46,159 bases of DNA, from positions 1 through 46,159 of the IMG/VR virus record IMGVR_UViG_3300017917_002531. One strand, written 5' to 3'. Position 1 is the stretch's first letter. Each line of letters opens with the position of its first letter. The notes under the pieces were generated by a model. It ran no database searches, was not told the DNA's origin, and was given only the letters and a program-made list of their open reading frames with translations. Shown here in pieces: positions 39,319 to 46,159 of this stretch. This stretch comes from a virus. The translations under genes were made by a program, and so were the position numbers.

Positions 39319-40167
39319 ATGAGTAAAATTAAAATTGCAGAGCTGTTTTACAGCATTCAAGGTGAAGGACGCTATATGGGTGTTCCTTCTGTTTTCTTAC
39401 GTACATTTGGTTGTAACTTTAAGTGTGCTGGTTTTGGTATGCCCAAAGGCGAACTAAGCACAGAAGTAGAAGCCATTGCTGAAAAAGTATTGGAATTTAC
39501 AAAATACGAAGAACTACCACTTGTCAGCACTGGATGTGATAGCTATGCATCTTGGGATCCAAGGTTTAAAGACCTTAGTCCAATGCTAACTACGGATGCT
39601 ATTGTAGAAAGAATTATGGAAATTCTTCCTTATAATAGTTGGGCAGAAGAACACTTAGTTATCACAGGTGGTGAACCTTTACTAGGATGGCAACGTGCCT
39701 ATGAAGATTTGTTGATACATCCTAAGATGTCTAGTTTGAAAGAAATAACATTTGAAACTAATGGTACTCAACGTCTAACAGGCGACTTACATAATTTTTT
39801 ACAACATTGGATCAATCAGGATCCTGAAAGAGAAGTAACATTTTCTGTTAGTGCTAAGTTGAGCTGTAGTGGTGAGGCTAGGCATGAAGCTATTATTCCG
39901 CATGTAGTGTGCGAATATGAAACTATTGGTTACACGTATTTAAAATTTGTTGTGGCAACAGAAGAAGATGCGGAGGAAGCATTAGAAACTGTTGACATTT
40001 ATAGAGAAAATGGATTCCGCGGACCTGTTTATCTTATGCCTGTAGGCGGGGTTGAAAGTGTTTATACTCTAAACAATCGTCGTGTTGCTGAACTAGCAAT
40101 GAAACACGGATTTAGATACAGTGATAGACTACAAGTTCCACTTTTTAAAAATGAATGGGGTACGTAA
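39319..40167 (+). CDS. queE: 7-carboxy-7-deazaguanine synthase QueE-like radical SAM protein
   Basis: 282 residues. YSIQGEGRYMGVPSVFLRTFGCNFKC matches the QueE N-terminus (cluster Cys32 and Cys36). The third cluster Cys, which follows two residues later in the usual CxxxCxxC, is replaced in position by Phe; the expected GCDSYASW piece appears only at residue 72-79 (Cys73), after a 36-residue insertion. GGEPLL and FETNGT motifs of radical SAM proteins are present. QueE makes the 7-deazaguanine ring from 6-carboxy-tetrahydropterin. The ATG is leaderless. Confidence 0.85.
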   Translation: MSKIKIAELFYSIQGEGRYMGVPSVFLRTFGCNFKCAGFGMPKGELSTEVEAIAEKVLEFTKYEELPLVSTGCDSYASWDPRFKDLSPMLTTDAIVERIMEILPYNSWAEEHLVITGGEPLLGWQRAYEDLLIHPKMSSLKEITFETNGTQRLTGDLHNFLQHWINQDPEREVTFSVSAKLSCSGEARHEAIIPHVVCEYETIGYTYLKFVVATEEDAEEALETVDIYRENGFRGPVYLMPVGGVESVYTLNNRRVAELAMKHGFRYSDRLQVPLFKNEWGT

Positions 40168-40560
40168 ATGGTAGCAAAAAAGACTACAACAGTGAAAACT
40201 CCTGCTAAAAAAGCAGTAAAGGAGACGGTAACTGCACCAAAGACAAGAACTAAAAAGAAATTTGACAGCCCGAAAGAAGAAGCAACGCATAACAAGCAAC
40301 CTTGGGTTGGTGTTTTGGAGACACATGTCAATCCAGATAATCCCTCAAATGGCTTTTTCGAACTTGACTGGAATGAGTATTTTATTGTACAATTAAAGAG
40401 TCATGGTTACGACGGCCCTAACGAAGAAAGTATTGTAGATGCTTGGTTTCAAAATTTGTGCAGAAATATTGGAAACGAGTCCGGTCTAGATATGGAACGT
40501 AGGGGCAGTGGTTACATTAATATTAACAATCTTGGTAACGGAAAATCGGAAGTAAGCTAA
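40168..40560 (+). CDS. Conserved phage protein with basic N-terminus
   Basis: 130 residues. Residues 1-35 are Lys/Thr/Ala-rich, like histone tails; residues 55-125 form an acidic domain with NGFFELDWNEYFIVQLKSHGY and DAWFQNLCRNIG, conserved in T4-like aquatic phages. No catalytic motif. It is coupled to queE (TAAATG) and to the RNase H gene. A DNA-binding adaptor is possible. Confidence 0.55.
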   Translation: MVAKKTTTVKTPAKKAVKETVTAPKTRTKKKFDSPKEEATHNKQPWVGVLETHVNPDNPSNGFFELDWNEYFIVQLKSHGYDGPNEESIVDAWFQNLCRNIGNESGLDMERRGSGYININNLGNGKSEVS

Positions 40561-41565
40561 ATGTCATTTATACTTGTAGATACTGCTAATACATTTTTTC
40601 GTGCTAGACACGCAATTAAAGGTGATTTAGAGACTAAGATTGGTATGAGTCTCCATGTTACATTTAATAGTGTTAAAAAAGCATGGAAAGACTTCAATGG
40701 CACCCATGTTATTTTCTGTCTTGAAGGCCGTAGCTGGCGTAAAGATTACTACCAACCTTATAAACGTAATCGCAGTGATGCAAGAGCCGCACATAACGAA
40801 AAAGAAGCAGAAGAAGAACGTGTATTCTGGGAAACATTTGACGAGTTTAAAACTTTTGTAAACGAAAAAACAAATTGTAGTGTTCTTCATCATCCTCAAT
40901 TAGAAGCTGATGATTTGATTGCAGGGTTTATTCAAGCACATCCAAACGACAATCACGTTATCATTTCAACTGACGGCGACTTCGCGCAACTGATTGCACC
41001 CAATGTGAAACAATATAATGGCGTCAGCGAAATCACTACTACACATGAAGGCTATTTTGATGCTAAAGGTAAACCAGTAAAAGATAAAAAGACAGGAGAA
41101 GTAAAACCTGCACCTAATCCAGAATGGTTACTTTTTGAAAAATGTATGCGTGGTGACACAAGTGATAATATCTTTTCTGCATATCCAGGTGTTAGAACTA
41201 AAGGTACTAAAAATAAAGTAGGACTTACTGAAGCATTTGATGACAGAGATACTAAAGGGTATTCTTGGAATAATCTAATGTTGCAGAAGTGGGTGGATCA
41301 CGAAGGAATAGAGCATCGAGTTCTAGATGATTATAATCGAAATAAATTACTTTGTGATTTGACTGCACAACCAGATGATATTCGTAAAATTATAAACGAA
41401 ACAATTCGATTGGAAACAGTTAAAGCTAAGGACATTTCTCAAGTAGGTGTGAGAATGTTAAAGTTTTGTGCAGGCTACGAGCTAAACAAGATTAGCGAAA
41501 ACATTCAACAATATGTTGATCCGTTTAATGCTAGATATCCAATACAAGAAAAAGTAGAAGCATAA
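40561..41565 (+). CDS. rnh: 5'-3' exonuclease/RNase H (T4 Rnh-like, FEN family)
   Basis: 334 residues, close to T4 RNase H. LVDTANTFFRARHA at the N-terminus (first metal Asp), RNRSDARA, LEADDLIAGF, STDGDFAQLI and KCMRGDTSDNI (acidic ligands and the helix-3-turn-helix) are the FEN/5'-nuclease motifs, all with their acidic residues. It removes RNA primers from lagging-strand fragments. It is co-transcribed with queE and follows its small neighbour without a gap. Confidence 0.92.
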   Translation: MSFILVDTANTFFRARHAIKGDLETKIGMSLHVTFNSVKKAWKDFNGTHVIFCLEGRSWRKDYYQPYKRNRSDARAAHNEKEAEEERVFWETFDEFKTFVNEKTNCSVLHHPQLEADDLIAGFIQAHPNDNHVIISTDGDFAQLIAPNVKQYNGVSEITTTHEGYFDAKGKPVKDKKTGEVKPAPNPEWLLFEKCMRGDTSDNIFSAYPGVRTKGTKNKVGLTEAFDDRDTKGYSWNNLMLQKWVDHEGIEHRVLDDYNRNKLLCDLTAQPDDIRKIINETIRLETVKAKDISQVGVRMLKFCAGYELNKISENIQQYVDPFNARYPIQEKVEA

Positions 41566-41574
41566 GGAACCTAT

Positions 41575-42045
41575 ATGTCAGGAACAGCTAAGCCATTAAT
41601 TCCCAATAAAGAATGGATCGTTGAGGATAACGGACGTAAGTTGGGAACATTGAGCAAAGAAAAATCTGGCTATGTATTCTTTGGAAAGGGAACTAAGATA
41701 TCATTCCATGATCTTAAAGAAGTACAGCAAACAATGGAAATTTATGTTGAACCCCCTTCTAGTCTTAAAATAGCAAAGACTAAAGAAGTTTACGGTTATG
41801 AAACTAAAACAATACCACATAATCCATTGTATGATGTAAAACGCAAACTGCCAATTTATACAAAAAGTGCAAAAAGTACTAGTAAGCATTGCGCAGGACA
41901 TTATATTATTAAATTTCCCAAAGGCTGGGTCAAAAGTCACTGCCCTAAATTGATTACGTTAGAACGTTATCCATATAAAGGCCCGTTTCATACAGATACA
42001 GAAGTAAGAATTGAACTAGCAAAGGCACATCGTGAAAGAACTTAA
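41575..42045 (+). CDS. Conserved phage protein, unknown function
   Basis: 156 residues, basic, beta-rich, with IPNKEWIVEDNGRKLGTLSKEK at the N-terminus and the His/Cys segment KHCAGHYIIKFPKGWVKSHCPKL (two Cys, three His) that could be a metal site. No known enzyme motif. It overlaps the next gene by 14 bases. Confidence 0.55.
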   Translation: MSGTAKPLIPNKEWIVEDNGRKLGTLSKEKSGYVFFGKGTKISFHDLKEVQQTMEIYVEPPSSLKIAKTKEVYGYETKTIPHNPLYDVKRKLPIYTKSAKSTSKHCAGHYIIKFPKGWVKSHCPKLITLERYPYKGPFHTDTEVRIELAKAHRERT

Positions 42046-42256
42046 TAGTTACCTAATAGAAGATTTCGCAAATAAAGTGTTTGCGGCACGTAAAACCAAT
42101 CAAAAATCGGTCACTTTAGACATAAAAGAAGCTCAATTATTGGTAGAAACACTTACTATTGTACTTTCTAGAGCTGTAGGCAATCTAGAACGTGCTAATA
42201 CTGCTGAAACAAAAGACGAAGCAATTTCAGTACAAATGGATGGCGGCACATTTTAA
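42032..42256 (+). CDS. Small helical protein, unknown function
   Basis: 74 residues starting at a GTG (42032). Mostly helical and charged (DIKEAQLLVETLTIVLSRAV), with an acidic end. It overlaps the previous gene by 14 bases, its stop overlaps the late-type promoter at 42256. Function unknown. Confidence 0.5.
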   Translation: MKELNSYLIEDFANKVFAARKTNQKSVTLDIKEAQLLVETLTIVLSRAVGNLERANTAETKDEAISVQMDGGTF

Positions 42257-42262
42257 TAAATA
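42256..42262 (+). promoter_or_regulatory. Possible T4-type late promoter
   Basis: ATAAATA, overlapping the previous stop codon by one base; 29 bases before the ATG at 42292. Confidence 0.4.
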
Positions 42263-42264
42263 AA

Positions 42265-42288
42265 CTACGTATATTTCAAGGTACGTAG
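42265..42288 (+). promoter_or_regulatory. Hairpin with the ribosome binding site in its loop
   Basis: Stem CTACGTA/TACGTAG (seven bp) around the loop TATTTCAAGG, whose AAGG is the ribosome binding site of the gene at 42292. The base of the stem ends three bases before the ATG. Confidence 0.5.
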
Positions 42289-42291
42289 AAA

Positions 42292-42594
42292 ATGAGCAGA
42301 CCAAAACCAAAGGTATTATTAGAAATCGCTAACAAGAAAACATTCAAAGTCGAACAAGTTTTAGACAGCGAGGCCATTTGGGCTGTTTTCTATCAGGGTA
42401 AACCAGTTAATCTAAAAACTAGTAGTCTTGTTGCTAGTTACCCAGGCCCTAAATACAAAAAAGTAAGTTTTAGCAATCCTGGTCATGCTCATAATTTAGC
42501 TAAGAAACTTAACAAGATTTTCAATACTAGTGAATTTCAAGTTTATAAACTTACTACCGGAGAGGTAGTTGATGAACAAACTAGAGATAACTAA
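42292..42594 (+). CDS. Conserved phage protein, unknown function
   Basis: 100 residues. KPKVLLEIANKKTFKVEQVL, AIWAVFYQGKPVNLKTS and PGPKYKKVSFSNPGHAHNLAKKLN give a small alpha/beta protein of a type that appears conserved among T4-like phages. The hairpin before the ATG suggests translational control. It overlaps the next gene by 23 bases. Confidence 0.6.
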   Translation: MSRPKPKVLLEIANKKTFKVEQVLDSEAIWAVFYQGKPVNLKTSSLVASYPGPKYKKVSFSNPGHAHNLAKKLNKIFNTSEFQVYKLTTGEVVDEQTRDN

Positions 42595-42967
42595 AAAACT
42601 AGCCCAAAAAGACGAACACTATAATAGTGATCCAAAATATGTAAACATGCTGTATAAGGCATGGTGGGTTAACTGGCGTAACACAGAAGATCGAAGATTT
42701 CGTTTAACAGATCAAGGTTACGATTATTTCAAAAATACCGCTGACGTTAAATTCTATGAAATAGTATTCCCATTAGGGTTAGTGATCACTAACAAAATGG
42801 TAATAGATTTAGATAGATACATCGATTGTCCTTATTATCTAACTAACAAAAGTATTATGTTAACCGGGGAAAAATCTGCCCTACAACTAATACTTTTTGA
42901 TGGCGATTTAACCAAATTTGGTAAAGCCAAGGACAGAACTAAACAGAAAAAACAAAAAAGCTCTTGA
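42572..42967 (+). CDS. Conserved phage protein, unknown function
   Basis: 131 residues from the ATG at 42572, with GGAGAGG upstream. DQGYDYF and KFYEIVFPLGLVITNKMVIDLDRYIDCPYYLTNKSIMLTGEKSALQLILFDGDL are strand-rich segments of a conserved phage type; the C-terminus is Lys/Gln-rich. No enzyme motif. The TGA stop lies in the -35 box of the next promoter. Confidence 0.6.
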   Translation: MNKLEITKKLAQKDEHYNSDPKYVNMLYKAWWVNWRNTEDRRFRLTDQGYDYFKNTADVKFYEIVFPLGLVITNKMVIDLDRYIDCPYYLTNKSIMLTGEKSALQLILFDGDLTKFGKAKDRTKQKKQKSS

Positions 42968-42992
42968 CTTTCAACTTTAATAGCCGTATAAT
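42964..42992 (+). promoter_or_regulatory. Sigma70 promoter for the MoxR gene
   Basis: TTGACT (42964-42969), 17-bp spacer, TATAAT (42987-42992). The upstream TGA stop (42965-42967) is inside the -35 box. A leader of about 40 bases with AAAGG precedes the ATG at 43040. Confidence 0.88.
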
Positions 42993-43039
42993 AGTGGAAC
43001 AGTAAACAAATTTCTACCACTAACTTTGAAAGGTATAAA

Positions 43040-44119
43040 ATGGCAGAGAAAATGAGCGCAAATCGCACCGTTACTCCCAACGATGCAAAAAATTCTATCC
43101 GTCATGCGATCAGTAAAAAGCGTCCTATTTTTATGTGGGGTGCTCCTGGTATTGGTAAATCAGACATTGTAAAACAAATTGCCGAAGAACAAGGACGCGA
43201 AGTTATTGATGTTCGACTTCCTCTTTGGGAGCCCACTGATATCAAAGGCATTCCTTACTACAATGCTACAGAAAATACTATGAGCTGGGCTCCTCCAGCA
43301 GAACTTCCGCATGACAAAGACAGCAATGCCATCCTTTTCTTAGATGAGCTTAATGCGGCTCCCCCTAGTGTGCAGGCGGCGGCATATCAGCTGATTCTTA
43401 ATCGTCGTGTTGGCACTTATCGACTACCAGAAGGTGTCAGCATTGTTGCCGCAGGTAACCGTGAAACTGACAAGGGTGTTACCTATCGTATGCCCGCTCC
43501 GTTGGCTAACCGTTTTGTTCACTTGGAACTACGTGTAGATTTTGATGACTGGAATACTTGGGCTACTGGCAACAAGATCCATAAGGACGTTGTTGGTTAT
43601 TTGAACTTTGCCAAGAACGATTTGTATGATTTTGATCCTAAGAGCTCAAGTCGTGCATTTGCTACGCCACGTTCTTGGTCATTTGTCAGTGAACTGCTAG
43701 ATGATAACTTGAGCGACACTGTACTAACTGATCTGGTTGCTGGTGCAATTGGCGAAGGTCTTGCTGTTAAGTTTATGGCACATCGTAAAATTGCTGGTCA
43801 AATGCCTAATCCTTCAGAAATTTTGGATGGTAAGGTTAAAGAACTCAAAATCAAAGAAGTATCTGCCATGTATTCTTTGACTATCTCTATGTGTTACGAG
43901 CTACAACTTGGTAACGAAAAGAAGGTTAAGAATTGGGATGAACAGTCGGATAACTTCTTCCGTTTTATGATGGATAATTTCCCAACTGAAATTGTTGTTA
44001 TGGGTGCTAAGACTGCATTGACCAATTTTCAACTTCCTTTCGATCCTGCTGAAATGCAAAACTTTGATGAGTTCCATGATCGTTTTGGTAAGTATGTTAT
44101 TACTGCTTTGGAAAAGTAA
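43040..44119 (+). CDS. MoxR-type AAA+ ATPase
   Basis: 359 residues. Walker A GAPGIGKSD (about 32-40), Walker B ILFLDELNAAPPSVQAAAYQLILNRRVG, sensor region AAGNRETDKGVTYRMPAPLANRFVHLEL. These are the hallmarks of the MoxR/RavA branch of AAA+ ATPases, which act as chaperones with a VWA partner. The adjacent gene encodes such a partner. Role in the phage unknown; assembly or disassembly of a metal-containing complex is a possibility. Confidence 0.88.
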   Translation: MAEKMSANRTVTPNDAKNSIRHAISKKRPIFMWGAPGIGKSDIVKQIAEEQGREVIDVRLPLWEPTDIKGIPYYNATENTMSWAPPAELPHDKDSNAILFLDELNAAPPSVQAAAYQLILNRRVGTYRLPEGVSIVAAGNRETDKGVTYRMPAPLANRFVHLELRVDFDDWNTWATGNKIHKDVVGYLNFAKNDLYDFDPKSSSRAFATPRSWSFVSELLDDNLSDTVLTDLVAGAIGEGLAVKFMAHRKIAGQMPNPSEILDGKVKELKIKEVSAMYSLTISMCYELQLGNEKKVKNWDEQSDNFFRFMMDNFPTEIVVMGAKTALTNFQLPFDPAEMQNFDEFHDRFGKYVITALEK

Positions 44120-44136
44120 GTAAATAACAACAACAA

Positions 44137-44160
44137 AGAAAGGGCAGAAATGCCCTTTCT
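44137..44160 (+). terminator. Rho-independent terminator
   Basis: Perfect ten-bp stem AGAAAGGGCA/TGCCCTTTCT with a GAAA tetraloop, followed by TTTATT. The -35 box of the next promoter begins five bases after the stem. Confidence 0.85.
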
Positions 44161-44164
44161 TTTA

Positions 44165-44193
44165 TTGACTTTTACCAGTTTTGAGCATATAAT
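44165..44193 (+). promoter_or_regulatory. Sigma70 promoter for the VWA gene
   Basis: TTGACT (44165-44170), 17-bp spacer, TATAAT (44188-44193); leader with AAAGG before the ATG at 44222. Confidence 0.88.
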
Positions 44194-44221
44194 AATGTTA
44201 TACACTAAAGAAAGGTATTCA

Positions 44222-45496
44222 ATGTCTTCTAAGTCAATTATGAAGGATGAGCAAAATAAAAAGCTCATGAAACAAGAATATACTGCAAAAGAAAAAAATG
44301 ATGCAGTAGAAAAACTAATCACTGCTCGTGTTGGTCTTCTACTCCGCCAACCATTTTTTGGAAATTTAGCTACTCGACTAGAATTAGTTGATGCTAGTCA
44401 ATGGTTGCCCACACTAGCAACTGATGGGCGGAAATTTTATTACAATGTTGGCTTTGTCAAAAGTCTAAGTGCCAAGCAAATGGAATTTGGTTTTGGTCAT
44501 GAAGTTCTACACAATGTATTTGATCACTTGACTCGTAGAGAAGATCGCGATGCGAGAATTTTTAATTACGCCTGTGACTTTGCAGTCAATCAAATTTTGA
44601 TAGACGAGCGTATTGGTGAACGTATTGATCAAGTTCAGATTTGCTATGATAGAAAGTACATGGGTAAATCATCTGAAGAAATCTATGACGAGCTGATGAA
44701 AAATGTCAAGCAAATGTCTATGGAAGAATTTCTTGAAAGTCTTGGAGACTTGCTTGACGAACATTTAGATTGGGAAGAAGGCGGAGACGATAGCGACAAG
44801 GACGGCAACGGTGATAAGGAAGGCAAGGGTCGTCCTAAATACAGCAAAGAAGAATTGAAAAAGATTCGAGATGAGATTAAAGAAGCGATGGTTGCGGCAG
44901 CTCAGGCTGCTGGTGCAGGTCGTGTTCCTGCAGGTATTGCTCGTTTTCTAAAAGATCTTACTGAGCCAAAAATGGATTGGCGTCAAATGCTACGTATGAA
45001 TATTCAAAGTATTATTCGTAGTAACTATAGTTTCATGCGTCCTAGTCGTAAAGGCTGGCATACTGGTGCTGTACTTCCAGGAATGATGAATGACGAAACC
45101 ATCGATGTCTGCATTGCATTGGACATGTCAGGTTCTATTGGTGATGAGCAGGCTAAAGATTTCATTACCGAAGTCAAAGGTATTATGGACGAATACGTAG
45201 ACTATAATATCAAACTTTGGTGTTTTGATACACAAGTTTATAATCTTGCTAACTATACTGCTGATAACGGTGAAGACCTGCTAGACTATAAGATTGAGGG
45301 CGGCGGAGGTACTGATTTTGACTGTAATTATAACTTCATGAAAGAGCAAGGTATTGAGCCTAAGAAGTTTATCATGTTTACAGACGGATATCCCTGCGGA
45401 AGCTGGGGAGACGAAAACTACTGCGATACATTGTTCATTATCCATGGTCCAGAAGAAATAAAATCTCCATTCGGCCAATACGCCCATTATAAATAA
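44222..45496 (+). CDS. VWA-domain protein with HExxH metallopeptidase-like domain
   Basis: 424 residues from the ATG at 44222; a start at 44150 lies in the terminator and is rejected. The N-terminal half has FGHEVLHNVFDH (HExxH, His93-Glu94-His97). A Gly/Asp/Lys-rich linker (about 180-205) leads to a VWA domain with the MIDAS motif DMSGS (301-305) and GGGGTDF. MoxR ATPases are paired with VWA proteins of this kind in many bacteria and phages. The pair likely works as a metal-dependent chaperone or protease. Regulated separately by its own promoter. Confidence 0.8.
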   Translation: MSSKSIMKDEQNKKLMKQEYTAKEKNDAVEKLITARVGLLLRQPFFGNLATRLELVDASQWLPTLATDGRKFYYNVGFVKSLSAKQMEFGFGHEVLHNVFDHLTRREDRDARIFNYACDFAVNQILIDERIGERIDQVQICYDRKYMGKSSEEIYDELMKNVKQMSMEEFLESLGDLLDEHLDWEEGGDDSDKDGNGDKEGKGRPKYSKEELKKIRDEIKEAMVAAAQAAGAGRVPAGIARFLKDLTEPKMDWRQMLRMNIQSIIRSNYSFMRPSRKGWHTGAVLPGMMNDETIDVCIALDMSGSIGDEQAKDFITEVKGIMDEYVDYNIKLWCFDTQVYNLANYTADNGEDLLDYKIEGGGGTDFDCNYNFMKEQGIEPKKFIMFTDGYPCGSWGDENYCDTLFIIHGPEEIKSPFGQYAHYK

Positions 45497-45511
45497 ACTG
45501 CGCAGATTATA

Positions 45512-45805
45512 ATGGCATTAAAAAATGGCAAATTAAACCCGCTAAATGTTTTGGGATTTAGGGTAGTAAAAAAGATTCCAAAACATTTTACCACAATTAA
45601 TGTGGAAGTGAATTGTGATACTCCAACATTGACACGTTGGATATTCAATAATTTACACAGCAGGTTTGGTGTGACCACTGGGCTGATTGTATCAGATCAA
45701 AATCATATGTCTGAAACAACAAGGATTGGTTTTGAAGACCCAAGGGAAACATCTATGTTCATGCTTACATGCCCATATTTAGATAACAACAGGAGAATTA
45801 AATGA
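45512..45805 (+). CDS. Small conserved protein, unknown function
   Basis: 97 residues, basic, beta-rich, with INVEVNCDTPTLTRWIFNNLHSRFGVTTGLIVSDQN and MFMLTCPYL. It lies 15 bases after the VWA gene and overlaps the next gene by four bases. No family recognised. Confidence 0.5.
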   Translation: MALKNGKLNPLNVLGFRVVKKIPKHFTTINVEVNCDTPTLTRWIFNNLHSRFGVTTGLIVSDQNHMSETTRIGFEDPRETSMFMLTCPYLDNNRRIK

Positions 45806-46053
45806 CTGAGCAAGTACAAAATCAAGAAGTAGCACCGACCGAAGGCGAAACACAGGCAGCGGCTGCTCCAGATTTGACTGTAAATGATCTACAAGCACTA
45901 AAAGCTATCATTGACGTTTGCACACAACGTGGTGCATTTAGAGCAAATGAACTAGCAAGTGTTGGAACGGTTTTTAATAGACTAAATGCCTTTCTAGATC
46001 ATATCGCACCACAACAAAAAGAAGGTGCTCCAGCTGAAGCACCAAAACAATAA
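45802..46053 (+). CDS. Small conserved phage protein, unknown function
   Basis: 83 residues. Ala/Glu/Gln/Pro-rich ends flank a helical core LTVNDLQALKAIIDVCTQRGAFRANELASVGTVFNRLNAFL, of a kind that recurs in aquatic T4-like phages. Start overlaps the previous stop. Function unknown. Confidence 0.6.
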   Translation: MTEQVQNQEVAPTEGETQAAAAPDLTVNDLQALKAIIDVCTQRGAFRANELASVGTVFNRLNAFLDHIAPQQKEGAPAEAPKQ

Positions 46054-46062
46054 GGATAAGAT

Positions 46063-46159
46063 ATGAAACACGTCGGAAAAATGAAAAATAATAATGCCCC
46101 AGTTGCTATTGTTTTTCGAACACTTCCGGGTGACCCTCACAGTTGTCTAGTAGTGGGTA
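46063..46159 (+). CDS. Partial gene running off the window end
   Basis: Starts with ATG at 46063 after AAGGATAAG and is open to the window end (about 32 residues). KNNNAPVAIVFRTLPGDPHSCLVVG resembles the N-terminus of a conserved small T4-like phage protein. Too little is visible to assign a function. Confidence 0.5.
   Translation, partial: MKHVGKMKNNNAPVAIVFRTLPGDPHSCLVVG

Noticed and set aside
1-46159. CRISPR arrays, tRNAs, insertion sequences or integration sites
   Set aside because: No regularly spaced repeats, cloverleaf-forming stretches, transposase or integrase genes were seen on either strand; a dedicated tRNA search was not possible.

Overview
The window is a stretch of an AT-rich tailed-phage genome of the T4-like (myovirus) superfamily. 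The evidence is a T4-type replication core: clamp-loader ATPase (gp44-like), family B DNA polymerase (gp43-like), sliding clamp (gp45-like), a 5'-3' exonuclease/RNase H and a DsbA-like DNA-binding protein. PhoH, MazG and GroES-like genes and T4-type late promoters (ATAAATA) support this. Genes are tightly packed, usually with ATGA or TAATG overlaps, and all are on the + strand except phoH. No tRNA, CRISPR, insertion sequence or integrase was seen. The mix resembles aquatic T4-like phages of Gram-negative bacteria (GH19 endolysin, spanins with a lipoprotein partner, ferredoxin FdxA). The exact host cannot be read from the sequence.

Layout. 1-5650: end of a structural region, then an early operon (a DNA polymerase III alpha-like fragment, GroES-like, MazG-like, clamp loader, FdxA ferredoxin) and a convergent phoH. 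5750-10560: two unknown proteins and an extended lysis and envelope cassette (GH19 endolysin, two spanin-like proteins, DUF4337-like membrane protein, holin, small secreted proteins and a lipoprotein). 10590-14280: protein quality control (DnaJ, peptide deformylase, a full-length ClpA with its ClpP-docking loop). 14270-15440: a hypothetical and a virion-associated protein. 15520-26820: a late block in which nine genes begin with the same short motif (MKIxELLxE-like) followed by unrelated domains. 26870-31600: DsbA-like, membrane proteins, DNA polymerase, clamp. 31600-40170: DpdA-like transglycosylase, QueD-like, FolE and QueE genes of 7-deazaguanine DNA modification, with a glycosyltransferase, phosphoribosyltransferase, HIT hydrolase, cupin and a secreted D,D-carboxypeptidase between them. 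40170-46159: RNase H, several conserved unknowns and a MoxR ATPase/VWA-metalloprotease pair.

Most interesting system. The repeated N-terminal motif in 15520-25400 looks like the capsid-targeting sequence of T4 internal head proteins (IPIII, Alt), ending in a gp21-type protease site (L/I-x-E then G/S/A). The bodies are a zinc metallopeptidase, two polymerase-beta-fold nucleotidyltransferases, a ligase-like plus NMNAT-like fusion, a GH19 muramidase-like enzyme and others. I infer a packaged, ejected set of effector enzymes.

Regulation. Ten consensus sigma70 promoters are present, nearly all with 17-bp spacers. Four place the predicted +1 exactly on the A of the ATG (leaderless mRNAs). Two have the -35 hexamer TTGACA as the loop of the upstream terminator-like hairpin. 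Three have the upstream gene's TGA stop inside TTGAC. Two hairpins with unrelated stems but the identical 8-nt loop GCCATAAT precede the DNA polymerase gene, resembling the T4 gp43 autogenous translational operator in layout.
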